7,970 bases of DNA from Acidobacteriaceae bacterium (GCA_027311125.1 DAICZO010000183.1:1-7970), one strand, 5' to 3'. Positions 1 to 6,188 are shown, numbered from the stretch's first letter. Program-made: numbers and translations. Notes: generated by a model not told the origin, from the sequence alone.

Positions 1-1029
1 CACCGCTCCTGCCTGCATCATGCCCGTCTCCATCAACTCACGCACCCGCAGCCCTTGCAGACCGCTCTCCACCAGCATCTGTTCCACATGCTCCGCGCCC
101 ATCGTACCCGCGGCCAACATCGTCTCTGGAGCAACCTGCAGCGTGTCCTCAAAATAAGCCGCCGCCACACTCACCGCCTGCGCCACCTCGGATGCCACCG
201 CATCCGCCCCCAACTCCCGCGCCGCAGCCTCTTCCACCACCGTAGCCTGCATTGCTGCCTCGGCATCCATACGATCCAGTCCCACCGGCTCCTGCTGCGC
301 CCACTCCTGCACCGAACTCTCGCGGTCCACCAGCGGCAACCGGATCGGCGCTTCCGCTGCAAGATCCACACTCATATCCACCGAGCGATGCAGCAGCAGC
401 ACCCCGCCCCGCACAATCGCAGTCGTCACCGAATGTTCTCCCGCATTGACCACCAGCGTTGCCGCGTCCACCACCTCCAGCGCCGCCAACGCCGCCAGCG
501 TACTCGGCAACACCGCCCCCGGCAGATACCCCGCAGCCGTCACCGCATCTTCATACTCCGCCAGCACCTCGCGCGGCATCGCCACCGCCAGCACCTGGAT
601 CAACCCCTTCGTGCTCGACATCACCTGGTAGCTCACCACCGCATCATCCGCATCGAACGGCAGCAGCTTCTTCAGCCGAAAACGAATCACCGACAACGCC
701 TCTGCAGCTTTGCCCGGCAACTCGTCAAACTCCAGCAGCAACACTCGCGTCGAAGCATCCGGCACAATCACCGAGACATCCCGCATCCGCTCCGAACCTT
801 TGCCCACCACGTCGTCCAGCACACTCCGCAGCGCACTCACCAGGCCCGCACGGTCCACGACATTGCCCGGCTTCAGCCCCGGCACAATCGTGCCCTCCGC
901 CAGGTTCGCCCGCGAAACAGCCGTCAGCACACCCGCAGCATCCTCAGCCCGCGCAGCCACAACGCCCTCCGCGCGAACCTCGCACGCCAGCCGCGGACGC
1001 GTTCCCAATGCTTTCGGTAGAAATTCCAT
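1..1029 (-). CDS. pilM: Type IV pilus assembly protein PilM (C-terminus cut by window edge)
   Basis: PilM is an actin-like cytoplasmic protein that binds the N-terminal tail of PilN and links the inner-membrane PilNO complex to the assembly ATPase. The frame stays open from an ATG at 1029 to the left edge, giving 343 residues; the end lies outside the window. Visible PilM traits are the N-terminal RPRLACEV strand, the RFRLKKLLPFDADDAVVSYQV-type block at about residues 116-136 (only part quoted here), the PREVLAEYEDAVTAAGY helix at about 152-168, and a second actin-fold phosphate-loop-like segment VVNAGEHSVTTAIVRGG at about 193-209. The start is supported by AGGA four bases upstream. It lies 49 nt downstream of pilB, as expected in a pilB-pilM-(pilN-pilO) operon. 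The central region (residues 225-290) is rich in Ala and Glu and is less typical. Assignment to PilM is firm; whether the machine makes pili or is a pseudopilus secretion system cannot be told from this gene. Confidence 0.85.
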   Translation of the reverse strand, partial: MEFLPKALGTRPRLACEVRAEGVVAARAEDAAGVLTAVSRANLAEGTIVPGLKPGNVVDRAGLVSALRSVLDDVVGKGSERMRDVSVIVPDASTRVLLLEFDELPGKAAEALSVIRFRLKKLLPFDADDAVVSYQVMSSTKGLIQVLAVAMPREVLAEYEDAVTAAGYLPGAVLPSTLAALAALEVVDAATLVVNAGEHSVTTAIVRGGVLLLHRSVDMSVDLAAEAPIRLPLVDRESSVQEWAQQEPVGLDRMDAEAAMQATVVEEAAARELGADAVASEVAQAVSVAAAYFEDTLQVAPETMLAAGTMGAEHVEQMLVESGLQGLRVRELMETGMMQAGAV

Positions 1030-1078
1030 GCTGTCCTAGCTTACCTGTTCCCCAGATCCAATGCCCCAGGCAAAATCC

Positions 1079-2710
1079 CTAGCGCCCAGCCTCGATAAAC
1101 GTAACCTTGTTGATCTCACGCAGCGTCGTAATCCCCGCCCGCACCCGTTCCAGCGCAGAATCACGCAAAAACGACATCCCCTTGTCCCGTGCCTTCTTCC
1201 GGATCTCGCTCCCCGGCTTCTTCGCCAGCAACATCTCACGAATCTCGTCATCCAGCTCCAGCAGCTCATGGATGGCACTACGTCCCCGGAAACCCGTCCC
1301 GCCGCACTCAATACATCCCGGCCCCTCGCGAAAGACAAACCCTCGCCACTCCGCCGGATCGAGACCACTCGCAATCAGCTCCGCGTCGTCGTAATGCACG
1401 TCCTGCACACAAAACTCGCACACCTGCCGCACCAGCCGCTGCGCCAGAATACAGTTCAACGCCGAGACAAAGTTATACGGCTCCACGCCCATATTCAAAA
1501 ACCGGCCTAGCACGTCCACCACGTTGTTCGCGTGCACCGTCGTAAACACCAGGTGGCCCGTCAACGCGGAGTTAATCGCAATCTGCGCCGTCTCCGCATC
1601 GCGGATCTCGCCCACCAGAATCTTGTCCGGGTCATGCCGCAGAATCGAACGCAGCCCTCGCGCAAACGTCAGCCCTTTCTTCTCGTTCACCGGAATCTGC
1701 GTAATCCCACGAATCTGATACTCCACCGGATCTTCAATCGTAATGATCTTGTCTTCTTCACTCTTGATCTCGTTCAACGCCGCATACAACGTCGTCGTCT
1801 TACCCGAACCCGTCGGCCCCGTCACCAGGACCATCCCGTACGGCTCCTTGATGTACCGCCGAAACCGCTCCAGATCCCGTGGCGCAAACCCCACCACATC
1901 CAGACTCAGCTTCTTGAACTTCTCACTCATCGACTCCTTGTCCAGCACGCGCAGCACAGCATTCTCACCATGCACCGTCGGCATTATCGACACGCGAAAG
2001 TCGATCAGCCGCCCCTTGTACCGCACCCGGAACCGGCCGTCCTGCGGTACCCGCCGCTCCGCAATATCCAGCTCGCTCATCACCTTGATGCGCGAAAGAA
2101 TCGTCTGATGGTGCTCCCGAGCAATCGGTGCCATCGCCTGTTGCAGCACACCGTCAATACGGTACTTCACCATCAGGCAGTCATCGAACGTCTCCAGGTG
2201 GATATCGCTCGCACGCCGCTCCAGCGCTGTAAAGATCGTCGTGTCCACCAGCCGGATGATCGGCGAAATATCGTCATCCGCCGTCAGCTTCTCGATCGAG
2301 ATATTCTCCTCGGCGTTCTCCTCATTCGACAGCACGTCGAACGCCAGGCCCTCACTCGCCTCATCCAGCACCCGCTGGCTCTGCTCCGTCTTCTTCAGCA
2401 ACTCCGTAATCTGGCTCAGCGTAGCCACACGCGTCACCAAACGCGTCCCCAGCAGCCCCGAGATCTCATCCAGCATCATCAGCTTCGATGGATCGCTCAC
2501 CGCTATCGCCAGCCGCCCCTCCTGCTGCTCCAGTGGCACAAAGTTGTACCGGAACATCATGTCCACCGGAACACTCTTGAACAGATCATGCTGAATCTTG
2601 AAGTTCTTCAGGTCCACAAACTCCGCATGGTAGCGACGTGCCAGTGCCTGCGCCCGCTCCACCTCATCCATCCCCAACTCGCCAATCGGTATCGCCAACG
2701 GTGTCGCCAT
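1079..2710 (-). CDS. pilB: Type IV pilus assembly / type II secretion ATPase PilB (GspE family)
   Basis: Hexameric cytoplasmic ATPase that powers insertion of pilin subunits into the growing fibre through the PilC platform. The 543-residue length fits the family. An N-terminal MshEN-like (T2SSE_N) domain covers roughly residues 20-130. The ATPase core follows, with SDIHLE near 168-173, Walker A GPTGSGKTT at 298-306, the Asp box ITIEDPVE at 323-330, Walker B LVGEIRDAE at 365-373 and the His box GHLVFTTVHAN at 385-395. Two CxxC pairs (Cys431/434 and Cys466/469) form the zinc-binding motif typical of PilB/GspE and missing from the retraction ATPase PilT. I chose the ATG at 2710, with GGGAG 11 nt upstream; an in-frame GTG at 2731 would add seven residues but has only a weak ribosome binding site. 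The gene follows the toxin gene by 38 nt and precedes pilM by 49 nt, so all probably share one transcript. All catalytic motifs are intact. Confidence 0.95.
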   Translation of the reverse strand: MATPLAIPIGELGMDEVERAQALARRYHAEFVDLKNFKIQHDLFKSVPVDMMFRYNFVPLEQQEGRLAIAVSDPSKLMMLDEISGLLGTRLVTRVATLSQITELLKKTEQSQRVLDEASEGLAFDVLSNEENAEENISIEKLTADDDISPIIRLVDTTIFTALERRASDIHLETFDDCLMVKYRIDGVLQQAMAPIAREHHQTILSRIKVMSELDIAERRVPQDGRFRVRYKGRLIDFRVSIMPTVHGENAVLRVLDKESMSEKFKKLSLDVVGFAPRDLERFRRYIKEPYGMVLVTGPTGSGKTTTLYAALNEIKSEEDKIITIEDPVEYQIRGITQIPVNEKKGLTFARGLRSILRHDPDKILVGEIRDAETAQIAINSALTGHLVFTTVHANNVVDVLGRFLNMGVEPYNFVSALNCILAQRLVRQVCEFCVQDVHYDDAELIASGLDPAEWRGFVFREGPGCIECGGTGFRGRSAIHELLELDDEIREMLLAKKPGSEIRKKARDKGMSFLRDSALERVRAGITTLREINKVTFIEAGR

Positions 2711-2748
2711 GTGCAATATGACTCCCTTCACATCAACTCGTCACAGCC

Positions 2749-3138
2749 CTACCACACACAGTCCACTTCGTTGGACTGGCGTATTCCTCTATCTTTGGTG
2801 ATCAATCTACATCCATGCGTCACCGCAGTTGCCCCAATCACACGATCCACCGGGTCCCTCGGATAATCCGTCGAAAACAGCATCGCCTGCTCGGCAATCG
2901 CACTCGTCACTGGCAGAACCTTGAAACTTTGCTCAACCCGCTGCAGGAACATCGACATCGGAGTACGAACCTCTAACTTCCGGCTGAATATCAGCCTCGC
3001 CAACTCCAGCAAACTCATCTCCGAGATCGCCAGAACACCATCCCGCCGTTCAACCTTAATCGCTTCTGTGGCAACCGAGGAAAGCAACTCTGGCGACTCC
3101 GCAAGCCAGATAACAATGTGGGTATCCAAAACAATCAC
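2749..3138 (-). CDS. vapC: VapC-family type II toxin, PIN-domain ribonuclease
   Basis: Predicted Mg2+-dependent PIN-domain endoribonuclease; family members cleave tRNA or other RNA and are held inactive by the cognate antitoxin. From the start chosen here the protein has 129 residues, a normal VapC length. The acidic active site is complete: Asp5 in VLDTHIVIW, Glu45 in ISEMSLLELARL, Asp95/Asp98 in RDPVDRVIGATA, and Asp116 in LITKDRGI. I chose the GTG at 3138 because its last two bases and the next A form the TGA stop of the antitoxin gene (GTGA overlap, a common sign of translational coupling) and GGGAG lies 8 nt upstream. A GTG at 3153 would add five residues but has poor ribosome binding site spacing. 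The closest relatives should be PIN proteins paired with Phd-type antitoxins (the COG3744-like set). It sits in the same direction between pilC and pilB, an unusual place, and its GC is lower than the flanking pilus genes (28 of 60 bases G or C at 2761-2820). Confidence 0.9.
   Translation of the reverse strand: MIVLDTHIVIWLAESPELLSSVATEAIKVERRDGVLAISEMSLLELARLIFSRKLEVRTPMSMFLQRVEQSFKVLPVTSAIAEQAMLFSTDYPRDPVDRVIGATAVTHGCRLITKDRGIRQSNEVDCVW
2759..2778. repeat. Inverted repeat in the last codons of vapC
   Basis: CAGTCCA and TGGACTG form perfect 7-bp arms around a 6-base loop, within the final codons of the toxin gene and about 50 nt before the pilB ATG. There is no T run, so it is not a standard intrinsic terminator. 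It could be an mRNA processing or attenuating hairpin between the toxin and pilB, or chance. Confidence 0.4.
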
Positions 3139-3371
3139 CCGAGCGTCTCCCACTCCTCCGCATCGAAGGCAGGCGACACAATATCGCCAACAATCGCAAG
3201 CTTGCCCCGGTAAAACCCAAAAATAGGATCGGCAGCTTCCAACGGCATCGGCACCAACTGCGCTACCGGCTTCCCATTCTTCGTCACCGTGACGGGCTCC
3301 CGTTTCGCCTGAACCTCATCCATCACCGCCAGACACGTCGCCTTGAACTTGCCCGCAGGTATCGTCCTCAT
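3135..3371 (-). CDS. Phd/VapB-type antitoxin
   Basis: Predicted 78-residue antitoxin that neutralises the adjacent PIN toxin and, by family precedent, represses its own promoter. The N-terminal half (about residues 1-41) has the Phd/YefM DNA-binding pattern: an AGKFKA opening, a helix with MDEVQAKREPV, then VTVTKNGKPVAQLVP. The C-terminal half (about 42-78) carries GKLAIVGDIVSPAFDAEEWETLG, which resembles the toxin-wrapping tail of Phd antitoxins paired with PIN toxins. The ATG at 3371 has a near-ideal GGAGG six bases upstream. The stop overlaps the toxin start by 4 nt, so the order is the standard antitoxin first. A perfect inverted repeat 12 nt upstream is a likely operator for its own product. 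The leader and ribosome binding site look stronger than those of the pilus genes around it. Confidence 0.88.
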   Translation of the reverse strand: MRTIPAGKFKATCLAVMDEVQAKREPVTVTKNGKPVAQLVPMPLEAADPIFGFYRGKLAIVGDIVSPAFDAEEWETLG

Positions 3372-3382
3372 CGCAGACCTCC

Positions 3383-3404
3383 ACCATAGTCATCATACTA
3401 TGGT
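3383..3404. promoter_or_regulatory. Inverted-repeat operator and -10 box upstream of the toxin-antitoxin pair
   Basis: ACCATAGT and ACTATGGT are perfect 8-bp arms around a 6-base spacer, in the short gap between the pilC stop (3423) and the antitoxin start (3371). On the minus strand the centre reads TATGAT (3392-3397), a good sigma-70-type -10 box that would start transcription about 13 nt before the antitoxin ATG. I found no convincing -35. Phd/VapB antitoxins commonly bind such palindromes over their own promoter, so autoregulation is a reasonable inference. No terminator-like T run follows, so a transcript from pilC could also pass through. Confidence 0.6.
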
Positions 3405-3422
3405 CACATGTCCCGCAGTACC

Positions 3423-4619
3423 CTACTGCCCCCCGCCCCCAGCGCTCAAGCTGAAGATCGGCAGATACAGCGCAATCAGAATCGTCACCACCACCACGCC
3501 CATCACAATCAAAATCAACGGTTCGATCAAACTCATCGCCGCCGTCAGATTCGTCTGCACGTCCTCCTCGAAAAACTCCGCCACGCTGTTCAGCATCTGC
3601 GGCAGCGCACCCGTGCTCTCGCCCACCTCGATCATCTCGATCGCCAGCTCCGGAAACACCTTCGTCTTCTGCAAACTCTCCGACAGACCCTTCCCCTCAC
3701 GCACCGTCACCACGCTGCGGTACACCGCCAGCCCAATCTGCTTCGAATCAATCGCCTTCGCCGCCGGCTCCAGACTGGGCACCAGCGGCAACCCGCCCGT
3801 CAGCAGCGTCGAAAGCGTCCGCGAAAACAGCCCCACCTGGTACTTCAGCCAAACCGTGCCAAAGATCGGCAGCGCAATCCGCACCTTGTCCAGCGCCGTC
3901 GATCCGGCATCCGTCTTCGCCCACCGGTACACCAGAAAGCCCACCACCCCCAGCACCGCAGCCACATAGATCCCGTAGCTCTGCGCATTCCGTCCCAGGT
4001 CCAGCAGAAACGTCGTCAACGCTGGCAAGTGTGTCCCCAGTTGGTCATACAACTGCGCAAACCGCGGCACCACAAACGTAATCAGGAAGATAAACAACCC
4101 AATCACCATCACAATCAGCAGTGCCGGATAGATCAAGCTCGCCTTCAGCTTCTTCCGAAACGTCAAACTCACCCGCTGAAAGTCCAGAAACCGCTGCAAC
4201 ACCTCTTCCAGATTGCCCGACCGCTCACCCGCCAGCAGCGTCGTCGTGTACACCACCGGAAAACCACCCTGCGCCTCAAACGCCTCCGAGATCGACTCAC
4301 CCGTCTTCACCCGAGCCGCCACATCCTCCAACTGCGCCAGAAAATTCACATCCTTCTGCCGCCGCCCCAGCAACTCCAGCGATCCCAGAATCGGCAACCC
4401 CGCCTTGATCAACGTCAGAAACTGCTGGTTGAAGATCAGGAACGTCTCCAGCTTCACCTTCTTGCGCCCACCGCCCAGCGCACCCCGAGCCTTCACGCTA
4501 TAAACGTAGTACCCAGCCTGCGTAAACCGCGCCCGCAACTCCTCCGCCGTCGCCGCGGCATGAGTCTGCTCCTGCACCCGTCCCCGTTCATCCGCCAGCC
4601 GAACCACAAACTCTGTCAT
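3423..4619 (-). CDS. pilC: Type IV pilus inner-membrane platform protein PilC (GspF family)
   Basis: Polytopic inner-membrane platform that transmits ATPase motion to the pilin during fibre assembly. The 398-residue length is normal. There are two T2SSF repeats, at about residues 62-184 and 264-387. Each carries the conserved Gly-Glu turn: LLAGERSGNLEEVL (128-141) and MIEVGESTGALPQML (329-343). Membrane spans are visible at about 165-185, 215-231 and 367-388. The N-terminal 50 residues (FVVRLADERGRV, then a Gly-rich linker) match the usual soluble head. The ATG at 4619 is the only reasonable start but lacks a well-placed ribosome binding site: GAAGGA is about 17 nt upstream and the intervening leader is T-rich. 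It is the first pilus gene of this run, divergent from the Uma2 gene, so its promoter should lie in 4620-4731; I could not pick a convincing one. The toxin-antitoxin pair follows 51 nt downstream. Confidence 0.95.
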   Translation of the reverse strand: MTEFVVRLADERGRVQEQTHAAATAEELRARFTQAGYYVYSVKARGALGGGRKKVKLETFLIFNQQFLTLIKAGLPILGSLELLGRRQKDVNFLAQLEDVAARVKTGESISEAFEAQGGFPVVYTTTLLAGERSGNLEEVLQRFLDFQRVSLTFRKKLKASLIYPALLIVMVIGLFIFLITFVVPRFAQLYDQLGTHLPALTTFLLDLGRNAQSYGIYVAAVLGVVGFLVYRWAKTDAGSTALDKVRIALPIFGTVWLKYQVGLFSRTLSTLLTGGLPLVPSLEPAAKAIDSKQIGLAVYRSVVTVREGKGLSESLQKTKVFPELAIEMIEVGESTGALPQMLNSVAEFFEEDVQTNLTAAMSLIEPLILIVMGVVVVTILIALYLPIFSLSAGGGGQ

Positions 4620-4696
4620 ATAAAAAAACTAAAATATCCTTCGATCGCTGCTGCACTAACTCCGTCCATCTTAGACGTTCCTGTCCTCAATTCGCC

Positions 4697-4725
4697 TAGC
4701 CACCTGCTCAAATCCAGAGCATACT
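4697..4725 (+). promoter_or_regulatory. Possible leaderless promoter for the Uma2 gene
   Basis: TAGCCA (4697-4702) and CATACT (4720-4725) each match 4 of 6 bases of the -35 and -10 consensus and are 17 bp apart. Transcription would begin at or next to the ATG at 4732. That fits the absence of any Shine-Dalgarno sequence there and suggests a leaderless mRNA. The match is modest and could be chance. Confidence 0.3.
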
Positions 4726-4731
4726 GTACCT

Positions 4732-5313
4732 ATGGCCACCGTGAACCTACAATCCGAGCCAGGGCTTCCAATCAGGCCCAAAGCCAATACTGGCGACGGA
4801 GGCCACGGCGGTCAGGCAGTCTCCCTCCACCAATACCTCAACACCACCTATCACCCAGACTGCGACTACATCGACGGTCAACTACAGGAGCGCAACTTGG
4901 GCGAGTACGACCACGCCAGACTACAGGGAGAAATCCTGTTCGTACTTCGCAGCCATGCAGCCGAATGGGGAATAACTGCTATCCCCAAGCTACGCCTCCA
5001 GGTCTCAGCATCCAACTACCGCATCCCCGATGTGATGGTTCTCCTCGCAGGCCACAAGATCGACCGCATCGTCCGCGACGCCCCACTGCTCTGCATCGAA
5101 ATCCTCTCCCCGGAAGACATCTGGAAGCGGCTTCACGAAAAAGTTACGGACTACCTCCGCATCGGCGTTCAACATATCTGGGCTTTCGACCCCGACTCCC
5201 GCGAAGCGTACCTCTGCGACTCCAATGGCTTCCACAAAGTCACCACCCCCGAACTCATCATCCCCAACACACCCATTCGAGTCACCTTGGAAGACATCTT
5301 CTCTGGCGCATAG
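4732..5313 (+). CDS. Uma2-family protein (DUF820, PD-(D/E)xK nuclease fold)
   Basis: Uma2 proteins have a restriction-endonuclease-like fold and are annotated as putative endonucleases; their physiological role is not established. The protein has 193 residues, normal for the family. After a polar, Gly-rich N-terminus (about 1-28) come SLHQYL, the YIDGQLQER strand (46-54) and a long helix from about 58. The candidate catalytic core is RIPDVMVL with Asp100, CIEILSPED with Glu123, and EKVTDYLRIGVQHIW with Lys137, ending in the family's FDPDSR turn (152-157). All core residues are present, so it may be active. The ATG at 4732 has no Shine-Dalgarno sequence, and a -10-like box lies only six bases upstream. 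It is a lone gene, divergent from pilC and convergent with erpA. No partner gene is visible to suggest a role. Confidence 0.88.
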   Translation: MATVNLQSEPGLPIRPKANTGDGGHGGQAVSLHQYLNTTYHPDCDYIDGQLQERNLGEYDHARLQGEILFVLRSHAAEWGITAIPKLRLQVSASNYRIPDVMVLLAGHKIDRIVRDAPLLCIEILSPEDIWKRLHEKVTDYLRIGVQHIWAFDPDSREAYLCDSNGFHKVTTPELIIPNTPIRVTLEDIFSGA

Positions 5314-5357
5314 CTCCCACGCCTACCAAGGCAGATCCAACAGTATTACCGATCTAG

Positions 5358-5385
5358 AAAAGCCCCGGAATAATCCGGGGCTTTT
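5358..5385. terminator. Bidirectional intrinsic terminator between the Uma2 gene and erpA
   Basis: Perfect 12-bp arms AAAAGCCCCGGA and TCCGGGGCTTTT enclose the loop ATAA. The GC-rich stem has T runs on both strands, so it can end transcription of the Uma2 gene (stop at 5313) and of erpA (stop at 5406). This is the clearest terminator in the window. Confidence 0.93.
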
Positions 5386-5405
5386 CATCCATCACGAACT
5401 CAAAA

Positions 5406-5792
5406 CTAAACGCTGAAGCTCGATCCGCATCCGCACGTGCTCTTCACCGCAGCATTCTCAAACTTGAAGCCCGCAGCCTCCAGAGTCTCCACATAATCCA
5501 CCGTGCAGTTGCTCAGATACATCGCCGAGGTCGCATCTACATAAACCTTCAGGTCCTCGAACTTGTAAACCTTGTCCATCATGCCGCTCTGGTTCTCGAA
5601 GCTCATCGAATACTGGAAGCCCGAGCAACCGCCGCCAACCACGCCAATCCGCAATCCAGCCGGAACAGGTTCCTGCGTCGCCATAATCTCCCGAACCTTC
5701 GCAATCGCAGCCGGAGTCAACGTCACCGGGGTCGTCGACGCAGGGGCTCCAGTAACAACTTCAGCGGTAGGGGTAACAGTTGCAGTGGCCAT
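5406..5792 (-). CDS. erpA: A-type iron-sulfur cluster carrier, ErpA-like
   Basis: A-type carriers receive Fe-S clusters from a scaffold and pass them to apo-enzymes in the cytoplasm. The 128-residue protein has the family signature GVVGGGCSGFQYSM with Cys56 and the C-terminal KSTCGCGSSFSV with Cys120 and Cys122, the three cluster ligands. The GCSGFQY and CGCGSSFS wording is closest to ErpA rather than IscA or SufA. Residues 1-22 form an extra Thr/Pro/Ala/Val-rich tail before the domain begins at TLTPAAIAKVREIM. One additional cysteine (Cys96, in SNCTVDY) is not part of the standard ligand set. I chose the ATG at 5792 because GAAGGAG lies 8 nt upstream; a TTG at 5816 would add eight residues but overlaps that ribosome binding site. 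The gene stands alone, with a good upstream promoter and a shared terminator downstream; no isc or suf genes are nearby. Confidence 0.93.
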   Translation of the reverse strand: MATATVTPTAEVVTGAPASTTPVTLTPAAIAKVREIMATQEPVPAGLRIGVVGGGCSGFQYSMSFENQSGMMDKVYKFEDLKVYVDATSAMYLSNCTVDYVETLEAAGFKFENAAVKSTCGCGSSFSV

Positions 5793-5829
5793 CGTGTACG
5801 CTCCTTCAGTTCTCAATCAGACTGCTTTT

Positions 5830-5858
5830 AGTGTATGCGCCCGCCACTCCACCGGCAA
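5830..5858 (-). promoter_or_regulatory. Probable sigma-70-type promoter of erpA
   Basis: On the minus strand TTGCCG (5853-5858) and TACACT (5830-5835) each match 4 of 6 consensus bases and are exactly 17 bp apart. Transcription would start near 5823, leaving a leader of about 30 nt that contains the GAAGGAG ribosome binding site of erpA. No Fe-S regulator site was recognised. Confidence 0.5.
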
Positions 5859-5963
5859 GTTCACCCCAAACAGTCCACTACCAAAATAGATGCACATCCC
5901 AACCCCACCGATGCAGTTTCTCCCAGCGATTCCCAGTCAACTAGGCGTACCATAAACATAGCC

Positions 5964-6134
5964 ATGAAGTTGCTACGTTATCTCGCTCGCGTGTTCATCA
6001 ATACCTTCGGTATCACCCAGCCCACCGCTAAAGAAGAAAATCAGGCCGCCTGGTTTATTGGCGCCCTCCTGATCGGCCTCCTTGTGGTCTTCGGCGCCGT
6101 CATCACCGTCGCAGTTCACTTCGTCCGCCGTTAA
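5964..6134 (+). CDS. Small single-span membrane protein of unknown function (56 aa)
   Basis: I do not recognise a family. The 56-residue product has a basic, amphipathic N-terminus (MKLLRYLARVFINTFGI), a short polar stretch with TAKEEN, one clear hydrophobic span at about residues 30-52 (WFIGALLIGLLVVFGAV and beyond) and a short basic C-terminus VHFVRR. The mixed hydrophobic/charged pattern and clean stop make it look like a real gene. An in-frame ATG at 5835 would give 99 residues, but the extra part is polar, low-complexity and overlaps the erpA promoter, so the ATG at 5964 is preferred. No Shine-Dalgarno sequence is visible; an AT-rich CATAAACAT stretch lies just upstream and could be a leaderless-type -10. 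It is divergent from erpA and upstream of two other small membrane-protein genes in the same direction. Confidence 0.65.
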   Translation: MKLLRYLARVFINTFGITQPTAKEENQAAWFIGALLIGLLVVFGAVITVAVHFVRR

Positions 6135-6182
6135 TCCTTCCAATACCCCTCCAAATCACTGTATTTCTCCCACCACTCGGAG

Positions 6183-6188
6183 TATGAT
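6183..6188 (+). promoter_or_regulatory. Possible -10 box upstream of the 93-aa membrane-protein gene
   Basis: TATGAT in the context GGAGTATGATTC closely matches GGAGTTATGATTC ahead of the paralogous gene (6771-6782). No good -35 was found 16-18 bp upstream. If used, the leader would be about 98 nt. The shared context with the paralog is the main support. Confidence 0.35.

Noticed and set aside
55..1082. Overlapping plus-strand open frames (55-1020 and 459-1082) opposite pilM
   Set aside because: Low-complexity Arg/His/Pro-rich translations antisense to a clear PilM reading frame.
2711..2731. GTG at 2731 as start of pilB
   Set aside because: It has only a weak ribosome binding site, whereas the ATG at 2710 has GGGAG upstream. 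It remains possible, because the spacing to 2710 is slightly long.
1532..2866. Plus-strand open frame (444 codons) opposite pilB and the toxin gene
   Set aside because: Same His/Arg/Gln-rich composition, no ribosome binding site, antisense to a protein with all PilB motifs.
3408..5357. Long plus-strand open frame (649 codons) opposite pilC and across the Uma2 gene in another frame
   Set aside because: The translation is dominated by His, Arg, Gln and Pro with no domain pattern. It is antisense to an intact pilC and out of frame with an intact Uma2 gene, so it is a by-product of GC-rich codon use.
5835..5963. 43-residue N-terminal extension of the 56-aa membrane protein
   Set aside because: It overlaps the erpA promoter region, is polar and unpatterned, and has no ribosome binding site.
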